Origin: UBA4732 sp002404095
Lineage (GTDB): Bacteria > Planctomycetota > Planctomycetia > Gemmatales > Gemmataceae
DNA length: 64,000 nucleotides
Direction: 5' to 3'
Assembly: GCA_036783645.1 (NCBI GenBank)
Contig: DAIPWT010000015.1
Coordinates: forward strand, 8,994 to 72,993
Shown: in pieces, positions 25,824-35,214 of the stretch
Position numbering within the stretch: position 1 is the first letter of the stretch
How the letters are laid out: every line of letters starts with the position of its first letter
Notes under the pieces: model-generated
Told to the model about the DNA's origin: nothing
Databases searched by the model: none
What the model saw: only the letters and a program-made list of their open reading frames with translations
Translations under genes and position numbers: made by a program

Positions 25824-26961
25824 ACAGTGGCTCATCCACTTCTATCGGACGAGGGAAGGCGAACCCATAGCCGCTACGACGTGCCGCGCCCGCGTCTCTA
25901 ACTGCAAGACCGTGGAAGTGTATGAGGGCGATCTCGACATCCACTTCGCAGGGGACCGGTCCTGCGGCTTGCTGGGAAGGATGAGCTACTCGAAAGACGA
26001 TGAACGAGTGGGTTTGGCTGCCAAGCATCGCGTTCCTATCAACGGGAATGTCTATAACGGGACGGCGACGCTTCGCAGCGCTCTCAATCTCTACGTTCAG
26101 TTTTGTGAAGAATGGCCAACCGGCGCCGAACCGCCGGTCTCTCTTGTTCGACCGCAAGAGCCGTCCATTCGTCCGCCTCGAACACGCTCGAAGTGGCCCG
26201 ACTGGAATCTACCCACCGACGAGGACGTTTTTCACCTAGCTCGATTTATCGGACCGTTCGTTCGCTTCCTGCATCCGGAAATCGTACGCGCGGTGGTGGA
26301 AGACAATGAGCGACATAGGCCGGCCTGGGCGGCGGCATTGAGTGCGCGCGGCATCGATCCAACGGCCTACCTATGGGAACGATGTGCCTGTACGTTTCCG
26401 GGCATCCGACGATACGTCGGCTCCAAGGAAATCGCACAACACCGGAAGCAGACAGAGGCCCCGGAAGCGGGCTACGGCCAGGCCTTGAAAATAGACGACA
26501 ACAACTACCCGAAACACCTGTGGTCGTTCGTGTTTCGTGGCAGGCCGTTCCAGCAGTTTGGCCCGGAGGGCTATGCGTTGGCCCACCTAGTTGATCATAA
26601 AGTGCATAAGCGGCTATGGGAAGAGATCGAAGCGATTGATGGTGCGGCCTATCGTCCTTCCTGGCCCGGGCTTTACACCAGCGCGGCTAATAGCATGTTT
26701 GCCCCGACCACCCTAATCAAACCGACGGACTTCGCCGGCCCGCTCCGGAACCTGCTTCAACGGCGGGCGGCGTCCCTCTATGGGAGCTTCTGCAACCTGA
26801 CGCCGTCTCACCTGAGAATCCGCGACACGGCGTCCCACGACTGGTCGCTCGATACATTCGACTGGTGCGCGCCGGTCGGGTCGCTGGATCACATCAAGCA
26901 GTTCCTTGCTTTCCGCAACGAAACCATCGACAACCTTCTCGCTGGGAAACAGGCTCCATAA
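25801..26961 (+). CDS. Uncharacterised protein with HNH-like motif
   Basis: 386 aa, start ATG-ATG behind GGGAG, overlapping the putative toxin gene by 23 bp. I do not recognise the family. The segment YALAHLVDHKVHKR (about residue 260) resembles the H-x-x-x-DH of HNH-type nucleases. The N-terminal half (FEQWLIHFY... LNLYVQFCE) resembles the small domain that precedes HNH modules in some restriction-like proteins. Three to four cysteines lie in the N-terminal half. Soluble, no signal peptide. A nuclease or defence role is inference only. Confidence 0.6.
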   Translation: MMRTQAFEQWLIHFYRTREGEPIAATTCRARVSNCKTVEVYEGDLDIHFAGDRSCGLLGRMSYSKDDERVGLAAKHRVPINGNVYNGTATLRSALNLYVQFCEEWPTGAEPPVSLVRPQEPSIRPPRTRSKWPDWNLPTDEDVFHLARFIGPFVRFLHPEIVRAVVEDNERHRPAWAAALSARGIDPTAYLWERCACTFPGIRRYVGSKEIAQHRKQTEAPEAGYGQALKIDDNNYPKHLWSFVFRGRPFQQFGPEGYALAHLVDHKVHKRLWEEIEAIDGAAYRPSWPGLYTSAANSMFAPTTLIKPTDFAGPLRNLLQRRAASLYGSFCNLTPSHLRIRDTASHDWSLDTFDWCAPVGSLDHIKQFLAFRNETIDNLLAGKQAP

Positions 26962-27232
26962 ACCAACCATGGAAGACTCGACGCTTGCTCTGCTGTTCAT
27001 GCAGAAGAGGCACACCTGGCACAATCCGCACATCCCACGCAACCCGCCATTTGAGACTTCCGCGAAGCCAGGCGGCGCCCCGCTCGCATTTTGGCCCGTA
27101 TAGCCTTGATCCGGCCGTCAAGGCAAGTTAAGGTGAGTTTACCGTGTGTTCTTGTTGAAACGACCGAACCCTCACTACGCACCTCGCGTCCAACGGCGCA
27201 TGTTCCGCATCCACTCCTGAAGGAACACTTCC

Positions 27233-29956
27233 ATGAAACGCAATCTCATCGCGCTGCTGCCGGCGGCGGCGCTGGCGCTCCTGCTGATAGGCCCCACCGA
27301 TCCGACCGCCGCTCAGCAGGCCGCATCCGAAAAGAAGTTCGAGGACTTCGATCAGGTGATCAAAGGGGCCAAGGAGTTTGAAGGACTCTTTCGCCTCTAC
27401 CTCAAGGACGACCGCCTCTTCGCCGAGATCCAACTGGGGCAGTTCAACCAGCCGTTTCTGTGTCCGATCGCCGTGGCGCGCGGCCTCGGCATCGGCGGCG
27501 ACACGCTGAACTTCGGCGAACAGTGGGTGCTGATGTTCCGCCGCGTCGGCGACAAAGTCCATCTCATTCGCCGCAACGTCCATTTCCAGGCCAAGAAAAA
27601 CTCCGCCGTGGCCAAGGCCGTCGAAACCACTTATGCCGACTCCGTGCTGATGTCGCTGCGCATTCACAGCGTCCACCCCAGTCGCGGCAGCGTCCTCATC
27701 AACTTTAACGATATCTTTATGACTGATTTCGCCCAGCTGGGCATCGGCGGCTTCGACTCGTCGCGCAGCGTTTGGGGCAAGGTCAAGGCGTTCCCGCGCA
27801 ACGTCGAGCTGGAGGTCGCGGCCACCTACTCCGGCGGTTTCCACGACGGCAGCGTCATCGACTCGCGCGGCGCCACGGTGGTCATCCATTACGGCTTGTG
27901 CCAGCTGCCCGAAGACGGCTACCAGCCGCGCATCGCCGACGACCGCGTCGGCCATTTTCTCACCGTCGTCAAGGACTTCAGCACCGACAGCAAGGACACG
28001 ACGTTCGTGCGCTACGTCAACCGTTGGCGCTTGGAGCGGGCCGAGCCGGTGGACCCGAAGAACCCGAATAAACTGTCAGCCCCGAAGAAGAAAATCATCT
28101 TCTGGATCGAGAAATCGGTGCCGGAGGAGTATCGGGCCTACGTCCGTGAGGGCATCCTGGAATGGAACAAGGCGTTCGAGAAGATCGGCTTCCGCGACGC
28201 CATCGAAGTGCGCCAGCAAGAAAGCGAGGATTTCGATCCCGAAGATATTAATTACAACACCTTCCGTTGGATCACGACCGACCGCGGTTTCGCGCGCGGC
28301 CCGTCGCGCGCCAACCCGCTCACCGGCGAGTTGATGGACGCCGACATCGTATTTGACGCCAGCATGGTGCGCTTCTACCGTCAGGAGGCGATGGCGTACA
28401 GCGGCGGCAATCCGACGGCGCAGGACATGGAGCCAATTAGCCCGATCAAAGCGATCCGCGAAGGGTGGGGATTGTTCAACAGCGCCATGCCGTCGCGCGA
28501 CGGCTTGGCCGGCTGGGACGACCGGCCCAATCACAAGCCAGACGCGGCCGTGGCCCGATACGAAGCGTCTCAACAGGGTGTATGCCAGTGCGGATCGTGC
28601 ATGAAACGGGAGTTGGCGTTGGCCGCGCTGGCGCTGGCGGACATGGACCCGGCCAAGGACGGCGCCAAGCCGTCGCCGGTGGTGCTGGATGAGCTGATCG
28701 GCCAGGCGGTGAAGGAAGTGACGATGCACGAAGTCGGCCACACGCTGGGCCTGCGACACAACTTCAAGGCCAGCACCATGCTCAAGAACGACCAACTTCA
28801 TGACGTGAACATCACGCACAAACAAGGTCTCGTCGGCTCGGTGATGGATTACGCCCCAGTGAACCTCGCCCCTAAAGGCGTCAAGCAGGGCGACTACTTC
28901 ACGACGACGCTTGGGCCTTACGACTATTGGGCTATTGAATATGCCTATAAGCCGTTATCCGGCGGCACGGAAGGCGAAGCGGACGCGCTGCGTCAAATCG
29001 CCTCGCGCTGTGCGACGCCCGGCTACGACTACGGCACCGACGAGGACATGGGCGGTACGTCCGACCCGCTGATTAACGTCTTCGACCTGGGCGCCGATCC
29101 GATGCAGTTCGGCAAGGACCGCATCCTGTTGGCCGAGGAACTGATGAAAACGCTGGCCGACAAGACGGTGGACAAGGGAGAGGGCTATCAGCGGACGCGC
29201 ATGACGTTCGGCGTCTTGCTACAGCAGTACGGCAACGCGGCGCACCTGATCTCGAACTTCGTGGGCGGCGAATATCTGCACCGCGACCATCGCGGCGATC
29301 CGAACGGCCGCGACCCGCAAGAGCCGGTCAAGGGCGACAAGCAGCGCGAGGCGTTGGAGTTTTTGGAGACGCACCTGTTCAACGAAGGGGCGTTCCAGTT
29401 TTCGCCGCAGCTGTTACGGCGGCTCGGCCCGGATCGCTGGTCGCACTGGGGCAACGAGCGGGCGGCGATGAACCGCGTGGAGTATCCGTTGAACGAGCGC
29501 GTGCTACAGATTCAAAAGACGGCGCTGGACCATTTGTTCGACCCGTCGGTTTTGGCGCGACTCCAAGACGACGCCTTGCAGGCGGACAAGGACGACCGGC
29601 CGTTAACGGTGGCGGAGTTGTTCCGCGGCCTGACGGACGGCGTATGGAACGACGCCGCGACGGACGGCAAGGACAGCAAGGACGGCAAGAAGACGCTGCA
29701 ATCGTCGGTGATCCGCCGCAATTTGCAGCGCGAATATCTGAAAGACCTGACGACGCTGGTGGTCGGCCCGGCGGCGGCGCCGGCCGATGCGCGTAGCCTG
29801 GCGCGGGCACACCTCAAGGAGATCAGCGGCCGGATCGACAAGACGCTAAGTGACAAGGCGTTGACAGTCGATGAGACGACGCGGGCGCACTTGGATGAAT
29901 GCAAGGAACGCATCGCCAAGGCGCTCAATGCGGCGATGACGGCGAATGAGCCGTAA
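27233..29956 (+). CDS. Exported zinc metalloprotease (DUF5117/DUF5118/DUF4953 type)
   Basis: 907 aa with AAGGAA before the ATG and a signal peptide (LLPAAALALLLIGPTDPTAAQQA). The zinc site HEVGHTLGLRH begins at His499 and is of the metzincin type HExxHxxGxxH. Upstream regions (ANYSGGF-like DUF5117 block, FWIEKSVPEEYRAYVREGILEWNKAFEKIGF) and a downstream MDYAPVNLAP Met-turn-like segment complete the family. Long C-terminal helical domain. It probably degrades extracellular or envelope proteins. It stands alone; 26962-27232 upstream shows no gene I can support. Confidence 0.92.
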   Translation: MKRNLIALLPAAALALLLIGPTDPTAAQQAASEKKFEDFDQVIKGAKEFEGLFRLYLKDDRLFAEIQLGQFNQPFLCPIAVARGLGIGGDTLNFGEQWVLMFRRVGDKVHLIRRNVHFQAKKNSAVAKAVETTYADSVLMSLRIHSVHPSRGSVLINFNDIFMTDFAQLGIGGFDSSRSVWGKVKAFPRNVELEVAATYSGGFHDGSVIDSRGATVVIHYGLCQLPEDGYQPRIADDRVGHFLTVVKDFSTDSKDTTFVRYVNRWRLERAEPVDPKNPNKLSAPKKKIIFWIEKSVPEEYRAYVREGILEWNKAFEKIGFRDAIEVRQQESEDFDPEDINYNTFRWITTDRGFARGPSRANPLTGELMDADIVFDASMVRFYRQEAMAYSGGNPTAQDMEPISPIKAIREGWGLFNSAMPSRDGLAGWDDRPNHKPDAAVARYEASQQGVCQCGSCMKRELALAALALADMDPAKDGAKPSPVVLDELIGQAVKEVTMHEVGHTLGLRHNFKASTMLKNDQLHDVNITHKQGLVGSVMDYAPVNLAPKGVKQGDYFTTTLGPYDYWAIEYAYKPLSGGTEGEADALRQIASRCATPGYDYGTDEDMGGTSDPLINVFDLGADPMQFGKDRILLAEELMKTLADKTVDKGEGYQRTRMTFGVLLQQYGNAAHLISNFVGGEYLHRDHRGDPNGRDPQEPVKGDKQREALEFLETHLFNEGAFQFSPQLLRRLGPDRWSHWGNERAAMNRVEYPLNERVLQIQKTALDHLFDPSVLARLQDDALQADKDDRPLTVAELFRGLTDGVWNDAATDGKDSKDGKKTLQSSVIRRNLQREYLKDLTTLVVGPAAAPADARSLARAHLKEISGRIDKTLSDKALTVDETTRAHLDECKERIAKALNAAMTANEP

Positions 29957-29977
29957 TACGACGAGCTATGTCATCCT

Positions 29978-30050
29978 TACGAGCCGCGCACGTTAGTAAG
30001 CGGTGGGCCGTCCAGGCGCCGCGCCCGCTTACTAACGTGCGCGGCTCGTA
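29978..30050. repeat. Palindromic element, family D (GCCGCGCACG...AGTAAGCGG)
   Basis: Perfect 26-nt arms (29978-30003 and 30025-30050), 21 bp after the metalloprotease stop. A close relative lies at 42380-42462. Confidence 0.9.
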
Positions 30051-30187
30051 TGGTTCTCCTACTCGATGCAGTCCTAAAATATCGGACGGCTGGCATCGCT
30101 TAACAGAGGTGATAAAATAACTTCTCCCATGCAAGACGGCGGCCTGGAGACAGCGCCGAAATGCCTGAATGTCAAGGAGAAGCACAC

Positions 30188-30637
30188 ATGGCGCAGAGCA
30201 GGAAGGACAGGCAGAAGCAAAAGAAGCGGAAGGCGCGGCGGGAGAAGATCGCTCGAATGCAACGACATACTGGCGGCGAGGTATTGGTCGTTCCACACGG
30301 CGGGCTTGTCAGCATGTCGGCAGCACTCATTGACTTCATGGAGATCGACAGCCAGGTATGGCCTGATGAGGAACAACTCCGGAAGGTGATACTCCTGGGC
30401 ATGGTGGCTTGGAACGCGGCCATCGCTTCGGGCGCCTCACGGGAGGATCTCATCCAAAGCACGACCGCAACATTGCCGCCGGAAGTTCGTGCGGAAGCGC
30501 GGGTTCATCTTAAAACGCTAATCCAACGGAAGGAGTCGCTATTCCCCGACAACAAGCGCCTGATGCTGGACTACAGATTAACCATGCAGCCCTCAGGCCC
30601 GTATATCCAGATAATGTCAAGTCTCGATAAGCCTTAA
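30188..30637 (+). CDS. Conserved hypothetical protein with basic N-terminus
   Basis: 149 aa from the ATG at 30188 behind AAGGAG. It starts MAQSRKDRQKQKKRKARREK, strongly basic and probably nucleic-acid or ribosome associated, followed by a helical domain. No family function is recognised. It is flanked by the family D palindrome upstream and an empty stretch (30638-30780) downstream. Confidence 0.65.
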   Translation: MAQSRKDRQKQKKRKARREKIARMQRHTGGEVLVVPHGGLVSMSAALIDFMEIDSQVWPDEEQLRKVILLGMVAWNAAIASGASREDLIQSTTATLPPEVRAEARVHLKTLIQRKESLFPDNKRLMLDYRLTMQPSGPYIQIMSSLDKP

Positions 30638-30780
30638 ATGGGCGGATGTGCGGAGAAGAATGCCTGCCGCGGCTCTACCTCCCTGGTCCTTGTCGGGAAG
30701 GAAACGCGGGCGACAAAAGGGGATATTCGTCATTCAGCAATGATGAATCCCCCCCTTTCCATCGAGTAGATAGCGCCGCA

Positions 30781-31084
30781 TTATGGCTTATCTCCCGACG
30801 CCATCTGTTGACGCACGGCTTCCAGATTGTATTTGCGAAACTCCTCGCGGTAGGACGCGAATGCCGCACGTTCGTCGTCGCTGAGGGCTAACGGTTCGAC
30901 GGTTGGCAACCACGCCTCCCAGTCCGCGAGCGCCTCGGCGTCGTCCCGCCATTCGGATTCGTCCAAACCAATTTTACCGGGCGTCGCCACCGGCATCACG
31001 ACCACTTCAAGTGCCCTCCGGCCAATCCACTGGCTCCGCCGGCAAGATCCTGCCGTTGATCCAGGTGGCTTTGATAGGGTTGAT
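30781..31084 (-). pseudogene. Broken AF2212/DUF104-like small protein gene
   Basis: A ribosome-binding site AAAGGAGGTG is followed by ATC (31082-31084) where an ATG would be expected. The frame then reads NPIKATWINGRILPAEPVDW PEGT and stops, a match to the AF2212-like (PF01954) antitoxin fold. One base further the next frame continues EVVVMPVATPGKIGLDESEW to 30781, completing a protein of about 100 aa. So the gene shows a lost start and a frameshift (one extra T or two missing bases near 31012). The 74-aa downstream part could still be translated from a GTG/ATG near 31005. Confidence 0.6.
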
Positions 31085-31270
31085 GGTTCACCTCCTTTGC
31101 CTGGTGCATTCTACCCGCAAGGCCAGCATTCTTTACGCGGCCCGTCATCATTTTACGTCACGCTGGATGTCTGCCTAAGCCGTTCGAGGACAACGGCTGA
31201 ACCAAAAAGGGCGCTTCGTGGTTCATTTTAGTCGCTAACGGATATTTTCCAGAAAACTGTCTTGCGCACC

Positions 31271-31299
31271 TTGACTTTTTTCCCAAACGCGACAAAATG
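31271..31299 (+). promoter_or_regulatory. Possible promoter of the RHH/GHKL operon
   Basis: TTGACT (31271-31276) followed after 17 bp by AAAATG (31294-31299), a weak -10. It sits just upstream of the first gene, whose ATG at 31316 has a strong GAGGAGGT. The -10 match is poor, so this is tentative. Confidence 0.3.
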
Positions 31300-31315
31300 A
31301 CTGAGGAGGTACATA

Positions 31316-32530
31316 ATGCCACTGCTTGCCATAAACCTTTCCGACAAGCTTTTCGTTGCAATCAAGGATCTCCTTGAGAAGGGGCAGTATCAGACCTATG
31401 AAAGTTTTCTCGAAATCGCCGCGTTCAACCAGCTAGCCCTAGAGCGCGGCGCGACCCCGGCGGAAATCATCGAACGCGGGCACCGAGGAATCAGGGACAA
31501 CGCTGAGTCCACCAACGGTGTCCACGATCAGAGGCCCACGTCTGAGGAGACGGCCGCCAAGGCGACAGCCACCACGCAGAAGCGGACAGGCAAGCCGGTA
31601 GCCCGCGCGACAACAGAGCCCCGAACGGTGGCGGCCCAGGATATCGAGGCCGTCTTCATGCGTCTTGCCAAGACGGTTCGGGGCGAAGGAAGCCCGGCGC
31701 CGTGCAAGGTTGCTGCTGATCGCGACATCGGCGATCATGTCTTCGGCCAGGTCAACCGGCTCTTTCCCATAAAGCTGGCCTGCCGTTGGCTGGCCACGTT
31801 CTCTGCCGCCGAGGGCAAGTGGCCCAAGCTCGGCGCCATCAGCGACCGCATGGCCGACGACGCTGCTACGGTCGGCTCCCTGCTGGAGCAATGGGACAAC
31901 GAGGCCAGCCGCAAGCGCGACGAACAGCTGTCCACCGGGTTGCCGAGGCGCGGCAATAGCTCCTCCCGCGACAGGTTCTTGAGCCAATTCGTGGCCCGGT
32001 CCACTAGGGGCGGTGAAATCTATCCGGGCGCGATCTGCCAGTATGGACTGGCTAAGTTCGTGGATTCCGCGATCGTACTCACCGAGCAGGGCCTGGCCTT
32101 CGCCCAGACCGAAAGCCCAGTGCTGGACACCAAGGACAAGAAGACGCCCACGGCCTTGAGCGCCGACGAAACAGACTTCCTCGTGCGCCAGGTGCTGTCC
32201 GGGGTGCCGAGCGAACGCAACGACATGCAGATCATCCTGGCGGCCGTCCAGGAAGGCAAGACTACGCCCTCTGACCTGACCACGACGGTCCAGAGCAAGT
32301 TCCCGCGTGAATGGACCCAGGGCATGGCCCTCACGCACATCAGCGGCCTAGTCGCCCGCCTGGCTGAACTGCGGCTACTTCGACGACAGTGGCAAGGACG
32401 CCATGTCACTTACGAACTCGGGGACAAGGTCGACGAGTTCCTGAAGGTGTCGCGCACCAAGAGCGCCATGAATGACGACAACGGACATCTTGGTAACGAA
32501 CGAGTTGGAAACCGGCAACGCCCAGAATAG
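31316..32530 (+). CDS. RHH/winged-helix-like protein, first gene of GHKL operon
   Basis: 404 aa behind a strong AGGAGGT. Residues 1-45 (PLLAINLSDKLFVAIKDLL ... YESFLEIAAFNQLALERG) have the strand-helix-helix pattern of a ribbon-helix-helix domain. A charged Thr/Ala-rich linker (residues 60-105) follows. The rest is helical, ending in a winged-helix-like region (HISGLVARLAELRLLRRQW and HVTYELGDKV). The family is not recognised by me. It is likely a DNA-binding or sensor component of the operon. The next gene starts 10 bp downstream. Candidate roles are regulator of, or specificity subunit for, the GHKL ATPase. Confidence 0.6.
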   Translation: MPLLAINLSDKLFVAIKDLLEKGQYQTYESFLEIAAFNQLALERGATPAEIIERGHRGIRDNAESTNGVHDQRPTSEETAAKATATTQKRTGKPVARATTEPRTVAAQDIEAVFMRLAKTVRGEGSPAPCKVAADRDIGDHVFGQVNRLFPIKLACRWLATFSAAEGKWPKLGAISDRMADDAATVGSLLEQWDNEASRKRDEQLSTGLPRRGNSSSRDRFLSQFVARSTRGGEIYPGAICQYGLAKFVDSAIVLTEQGLAFAQTESPVLDTKDKKTPTALSADETDFLVRQVLSGVPSERNDMQIILAAVQEGKTTPSDLTTTVQSKFPREWTQGMALTHISGLVARLAELRLLRRQWQGRHVTYELGDKVDEFLKVSRTKSAMNDDNGHLGNERVGNRQRPE

Positions 32531-32540
32531 GAGCGCCCAA

Positions 32541-34472
32541 ATGCCCAGCTGGCATTTCATGACCTTGCGGCCCGGCGACACGACACGTGAGCCGATCCAG
32601 GGCGAGTTCTTCGCGACGGAGGCCATCAATAACAGCGCCACCGCCCTGGTCCGGGAAGGCATTCAAAACTCGCTGGACGCGCCCCGCAACGGTCAGTTGC
32701 GGGTCGAAATCCGGGTGTCGGGCACGGAACGGGCGGCAGCCGCGAAGGCGGCGGAGCCATTTCTGGATGGCGCCTGGCCGCACCTGGAAGCCAAACCGAA
32801 CGGGTTGCGCGACGTTCCATCGCCTCAGGATCCCTGTCAGTTTCTGACCTTCGAGGACTTTGGGACGGTCGGTCTGGAGGGCGACCCGGAGCAGTGGCAC
32901 ATAGAAGATGGAGTCGAGAATGGGTTTTTCAACTTCTTTCGCGCCGACGGCCACTCGGACAAGAGCGAAACCGACCGCGGCCGATGGGGCGTCGGCAAGA
33001 CCGTGTTTCCCAGGTCGAGCCGGATCAGCACCTTCTGGGGCGTGACGGTGCGCGCCTCTAACGCGCGGCGGCTGCTCATGGGGAGAGCGATCCTGAAATC
33101 GCACCAGATCGGAGGAACCCGTTATGTTCCCGACGGTTACTTCGGGGACCAGGGTGCCGACCAGCTCACGCTTCCGGTTCAGGACGCCGACACCATCGAA
33201 CGTTTCTGCCAGGTCTTCGGGTTGCGGCGTGGCGCCGAGCCAGGCCTCTCGCTGGTGGTCCCCTGCTACGCGGCCGATGAGTTGACAGCGGAAAACTTGC
33301 TCCATGCAGTCGTCGAGGGCTACTTCCACCCCATCCTCGGGGGCGACCTTCAAGTTGCCGTGACGGGACCGGACGGCGCTCCGCAGCAGCTTACGGCCGA
33401 TACCCTGGTTGAAACCGTGCGTCGGCTGAACGGCACCCTGGCAACCGACATGCTGCCCTTGCTGGAACTGGCGGTCTGGGCGCGGGACGTGGTGAAGGAG
33501 CCGATCCCGACTCTCAATCGACCTCCCGCACAGAAAGCACCGAAATGGAGCGCAGATCTGGTTCCTCCGGATATGCTCAGGCAGTTCCGCCAGAAACTTC
33601 ATGCGGGGGAGCGGATCGCCGTCCGCGTTCCCATGCCCGTGCGGGAGAAGGGGAAGGGCAAGGAAACCAAGTGGTCGTTTTTCGACGTGTTCCTTGTCCG
33701 TGACGGCACCGAGGAGCGCCCCCGACCCCTGTATATTCGGGAAGGAATCACCATCACGGGCGTCCGCGGCAAGACCACGCGCGGCATCTCCGCCCTGGTG
33801 GTAGTCGTGGACAGACCGCTGGCCACGCTGCTGGGCGACTCCGAGAACATTTCCCACACGGAATGGCAAAAGGAGGGCTCAAACTACAAGGACAAGTACG
33901 TCTTCGGCCCGGCGAACCTGGAGTTCGTCAGCAACAGCGTGGCCGAAATCGTCCGGCTGGTCAGTGAGACCGAGGAGGAAGCCGACCCAGCGATCCTGAT
34001 TGATCTCTTCTCGCTGCCGGCCGAGCCCGACTCGCCCGGTGCAGTCAGGACTCGCCAGAAGCGGCCCGGCCCCGACCAGCCCGGGCCACAGCCGCCACAA
34101 CCCCCCTATCTGCCGGCGCCCAAGCCCAAAGCTTGGCGCGTGCAGAGGATTGTCGGCGGGTTTCGCATTATGCGCGGCGACCAGAACGCGCGAGTGCCAG
34201 AACTGCTTGACGTGAAGATGGCCTACGATGTTCGCCACGGCAACGCTCTGAAGAAATACCACCCAGCCGATTTTCAGGTGGATCGCGCTCCCATTCGCGT
34301 CGGGGACGATCAGCACGGCGTTGAGGTGATTGAGCAGGCGGAGAACCACATGCTCGTCAAAGTGCTTCAGCCCGATTTCCGGCTGAGCGTGACCGGCTTC
34401 GACGTGAACCGGGATCTCCTCGTGAAAGTCCTGGCCCGAAAGGAGGAAGTGGATGGCGATCAGCAGGCTTAA
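32541..34472 (+). CDS. GHKL (Bergerat-fold) ATPase, conflict-system-like
   Basis: 643 aa from the ATG at 32541 (GGAG eight bases upstream); an ATG at 32472 inside the previous gene has no ribosome-binding site. The Bergerat ATP site is clear: N-box LVREGIQNSLDA (E39, N43, D46), G1 box DFGTVG (106-111) and G2-like GRWGVGKTVF (147-156). It is soluble and lacks histidine-kinase HisKA or receiver domains, so it is closer to MutL/Hsp90/MORC-type ATPases. A Pro-rich hinge (residues about 535-555) leads to a C-terminal beta-rich domain. Operon position suggests the ATP-driven core of a multi-protein complex. Confidence 0.8.
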   Translation: MPSWHFMTLRPGDTTREPIQGEFFATEAINNSATALVREGIQNSLDAPRNGQLRVEIRVSGTERAAAAKAAEPFLDGAWPHLEAKPNGLRDVPSPQDPCQFLTFEDFGTVGLEGDPEQWHIEDGVENGFFNFFRADGHSDKSETDRGRWGVGKTVFPRSSRISTFWGVTVRASNARRLLMGRAILKSHQIGGTRYVPDGYFGDQGADQLTLPVQDADTIERFCQVFGLRRGAEPGLSLVVPCYAADELTAENLLHAVVEGYFHPILGGDLQVAVTGPDGAPQQLTADTLVETVRRLNGTLATDMLPLLELAVWARDVVKEPIPTLNRPPAQKAPKWSADLVPPDMLRQFRQKLHAGERIAVRVPMPVREKGKGKETKWSFFDVFLVRDGTEERPRPLYIREGITITGVRGKTTRGISALVVVVDRPLATLLGDSENISHTEWQKEGSNYKDKYVFGPANLEFVSNSVAEIVRLVSETEEEADPAILIDLFSLPAEPDSPGAVRTRQKRPGPDQPGPQPPQPPYLPAPKPKAWRVQRIVGGFRIMRGDQNARVPELLDVKMAYDVRHGNALKKYHPADFQVDRAPIRVGDDQHGVEVIEQAENHMLVKVLQPDFRLSVTGFDVNRDLLVKVLARKEEVDGDQQA

Positions 34473-35214
34473 CTACACGGGCCGGGCGCGCATCAATCGC
34501 TCCGATGTCTGCGTCATAGTTTACCAGCCGCCACAGGGGCCGCCTACCTTTGATGTCGATCTGCGCCTGGGGGGTTACAAGCTGCCCGCCGAGGCATTGA
34601 TTTTCGTCGAGGCCTACCGACAGACCCTCTGGATGCGCTTCCCCTTCGGGCGCGCTGGTGCGATTGTTCCTCCCCAGGACCGCCGTCTCACTGATTTTGA
34701 TTCCGCGGACGGCATCCTGTTCCGGGTTCGGGTCACATCGTCCGGCGACCGCCATGGCGTCATGTTGGCTGAGGCAGACAAGATTCCAGTGCGCCGGCCC
34801 GACGACGTGGACGAGCATCGTACCCCGCTGCTACCGGTCCAGTCCGCCGACCTGGACCAGGAGGTGTGCCGCGTGGATTTCAGCGGCGACCCCGTGCTCC
34901 TCGTGAACAAGAACCTTAACAAGCAGGCCGTCGCTGCGCACCCGCTATTTCGTACCTTGGTCTGCCCCCAGGCCATGCGCGAAATCCTCACCCGGATCCT
35001 CAAAATCGAGGAGTTCCCGGATCTGGAAGACCACGAGGACTGGCGCACACGCTGGCTTCTGTTCGCCGAGGCCCTTCCGGGCGTTGGCGAGATCGAGGAC
35101 GGCGACAGCGATCGTTACGACGACTGGATCGAGTCTGCCGTGGGTTCGTTCGCTCGGCAACAGGGACTGTTCGGCAACTTCTTCGCATTTTGGCAAAGGG
35201 AGGAAAACCGATGA
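34453..35214 (+). CDS. Uncharacterised third gene of GHKL operon
   Basis: 253 aa, start behind AAGGAGGAAG and overlapping the ATPase gene by 20 bp. The N-terminal half is predicted beta-rich (ARINRSDVCVIVYQPPQGPP, LILFVEAYRQTLWMRFPFG-like segments). The C-terminal half is helical and acidic, with many Trp/Asp/Glu. No family or catalytic motif is recognised. The ATGA overlap with the next gene indicates obligate stoichiometric expression. Probably a structural or adaptor subunit of a complex with the GHKL ATPase. Confidence 0.6.
   Translation: MAISRLNYTGRARINRSDVCVIVYQPPQGPPTFDVDLRLGGYKLPAEALIFVEAYRQTLWMRFPFGRAGAIVPPQDRRLTDFDSADGILFRVRVTSSGDRHGVMLAEADKIPVRRPDDVDEHRTPLLPVQSADLDQEVCRVDFSGDPVLLVNKNLNKQAVAAHPLFRTLVCPQAMREILTRILKIEEFPDLEDHEDWRTRWLLFAEALPGVGEIEDGDSDRYDDWIESAVGSFARQQGLFGNFFAFWQREENR

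Noticed and set aside
26997..27182. Cys-rich minus-strand ORF (ends AGCVGCADCARCASSA)
   Set aside because: No ribosome-binding site or homologue I can recognise; left unannotated.
32472..32540. Upstream ATG for the GHKL ATPase
   Set aside because: Inside the previous gene, no ribosome-binding site; the ATG at 32541 has GGAG and matches the spacing of the operon.
32406..33869. Minus-strand ORF of 487 codons opposite the GHKL ATPase
   Set aside because: The opposite strand carries a clear Bergerat ATP site and operon spacing; this ORF shows no family features and crosses gene borders.
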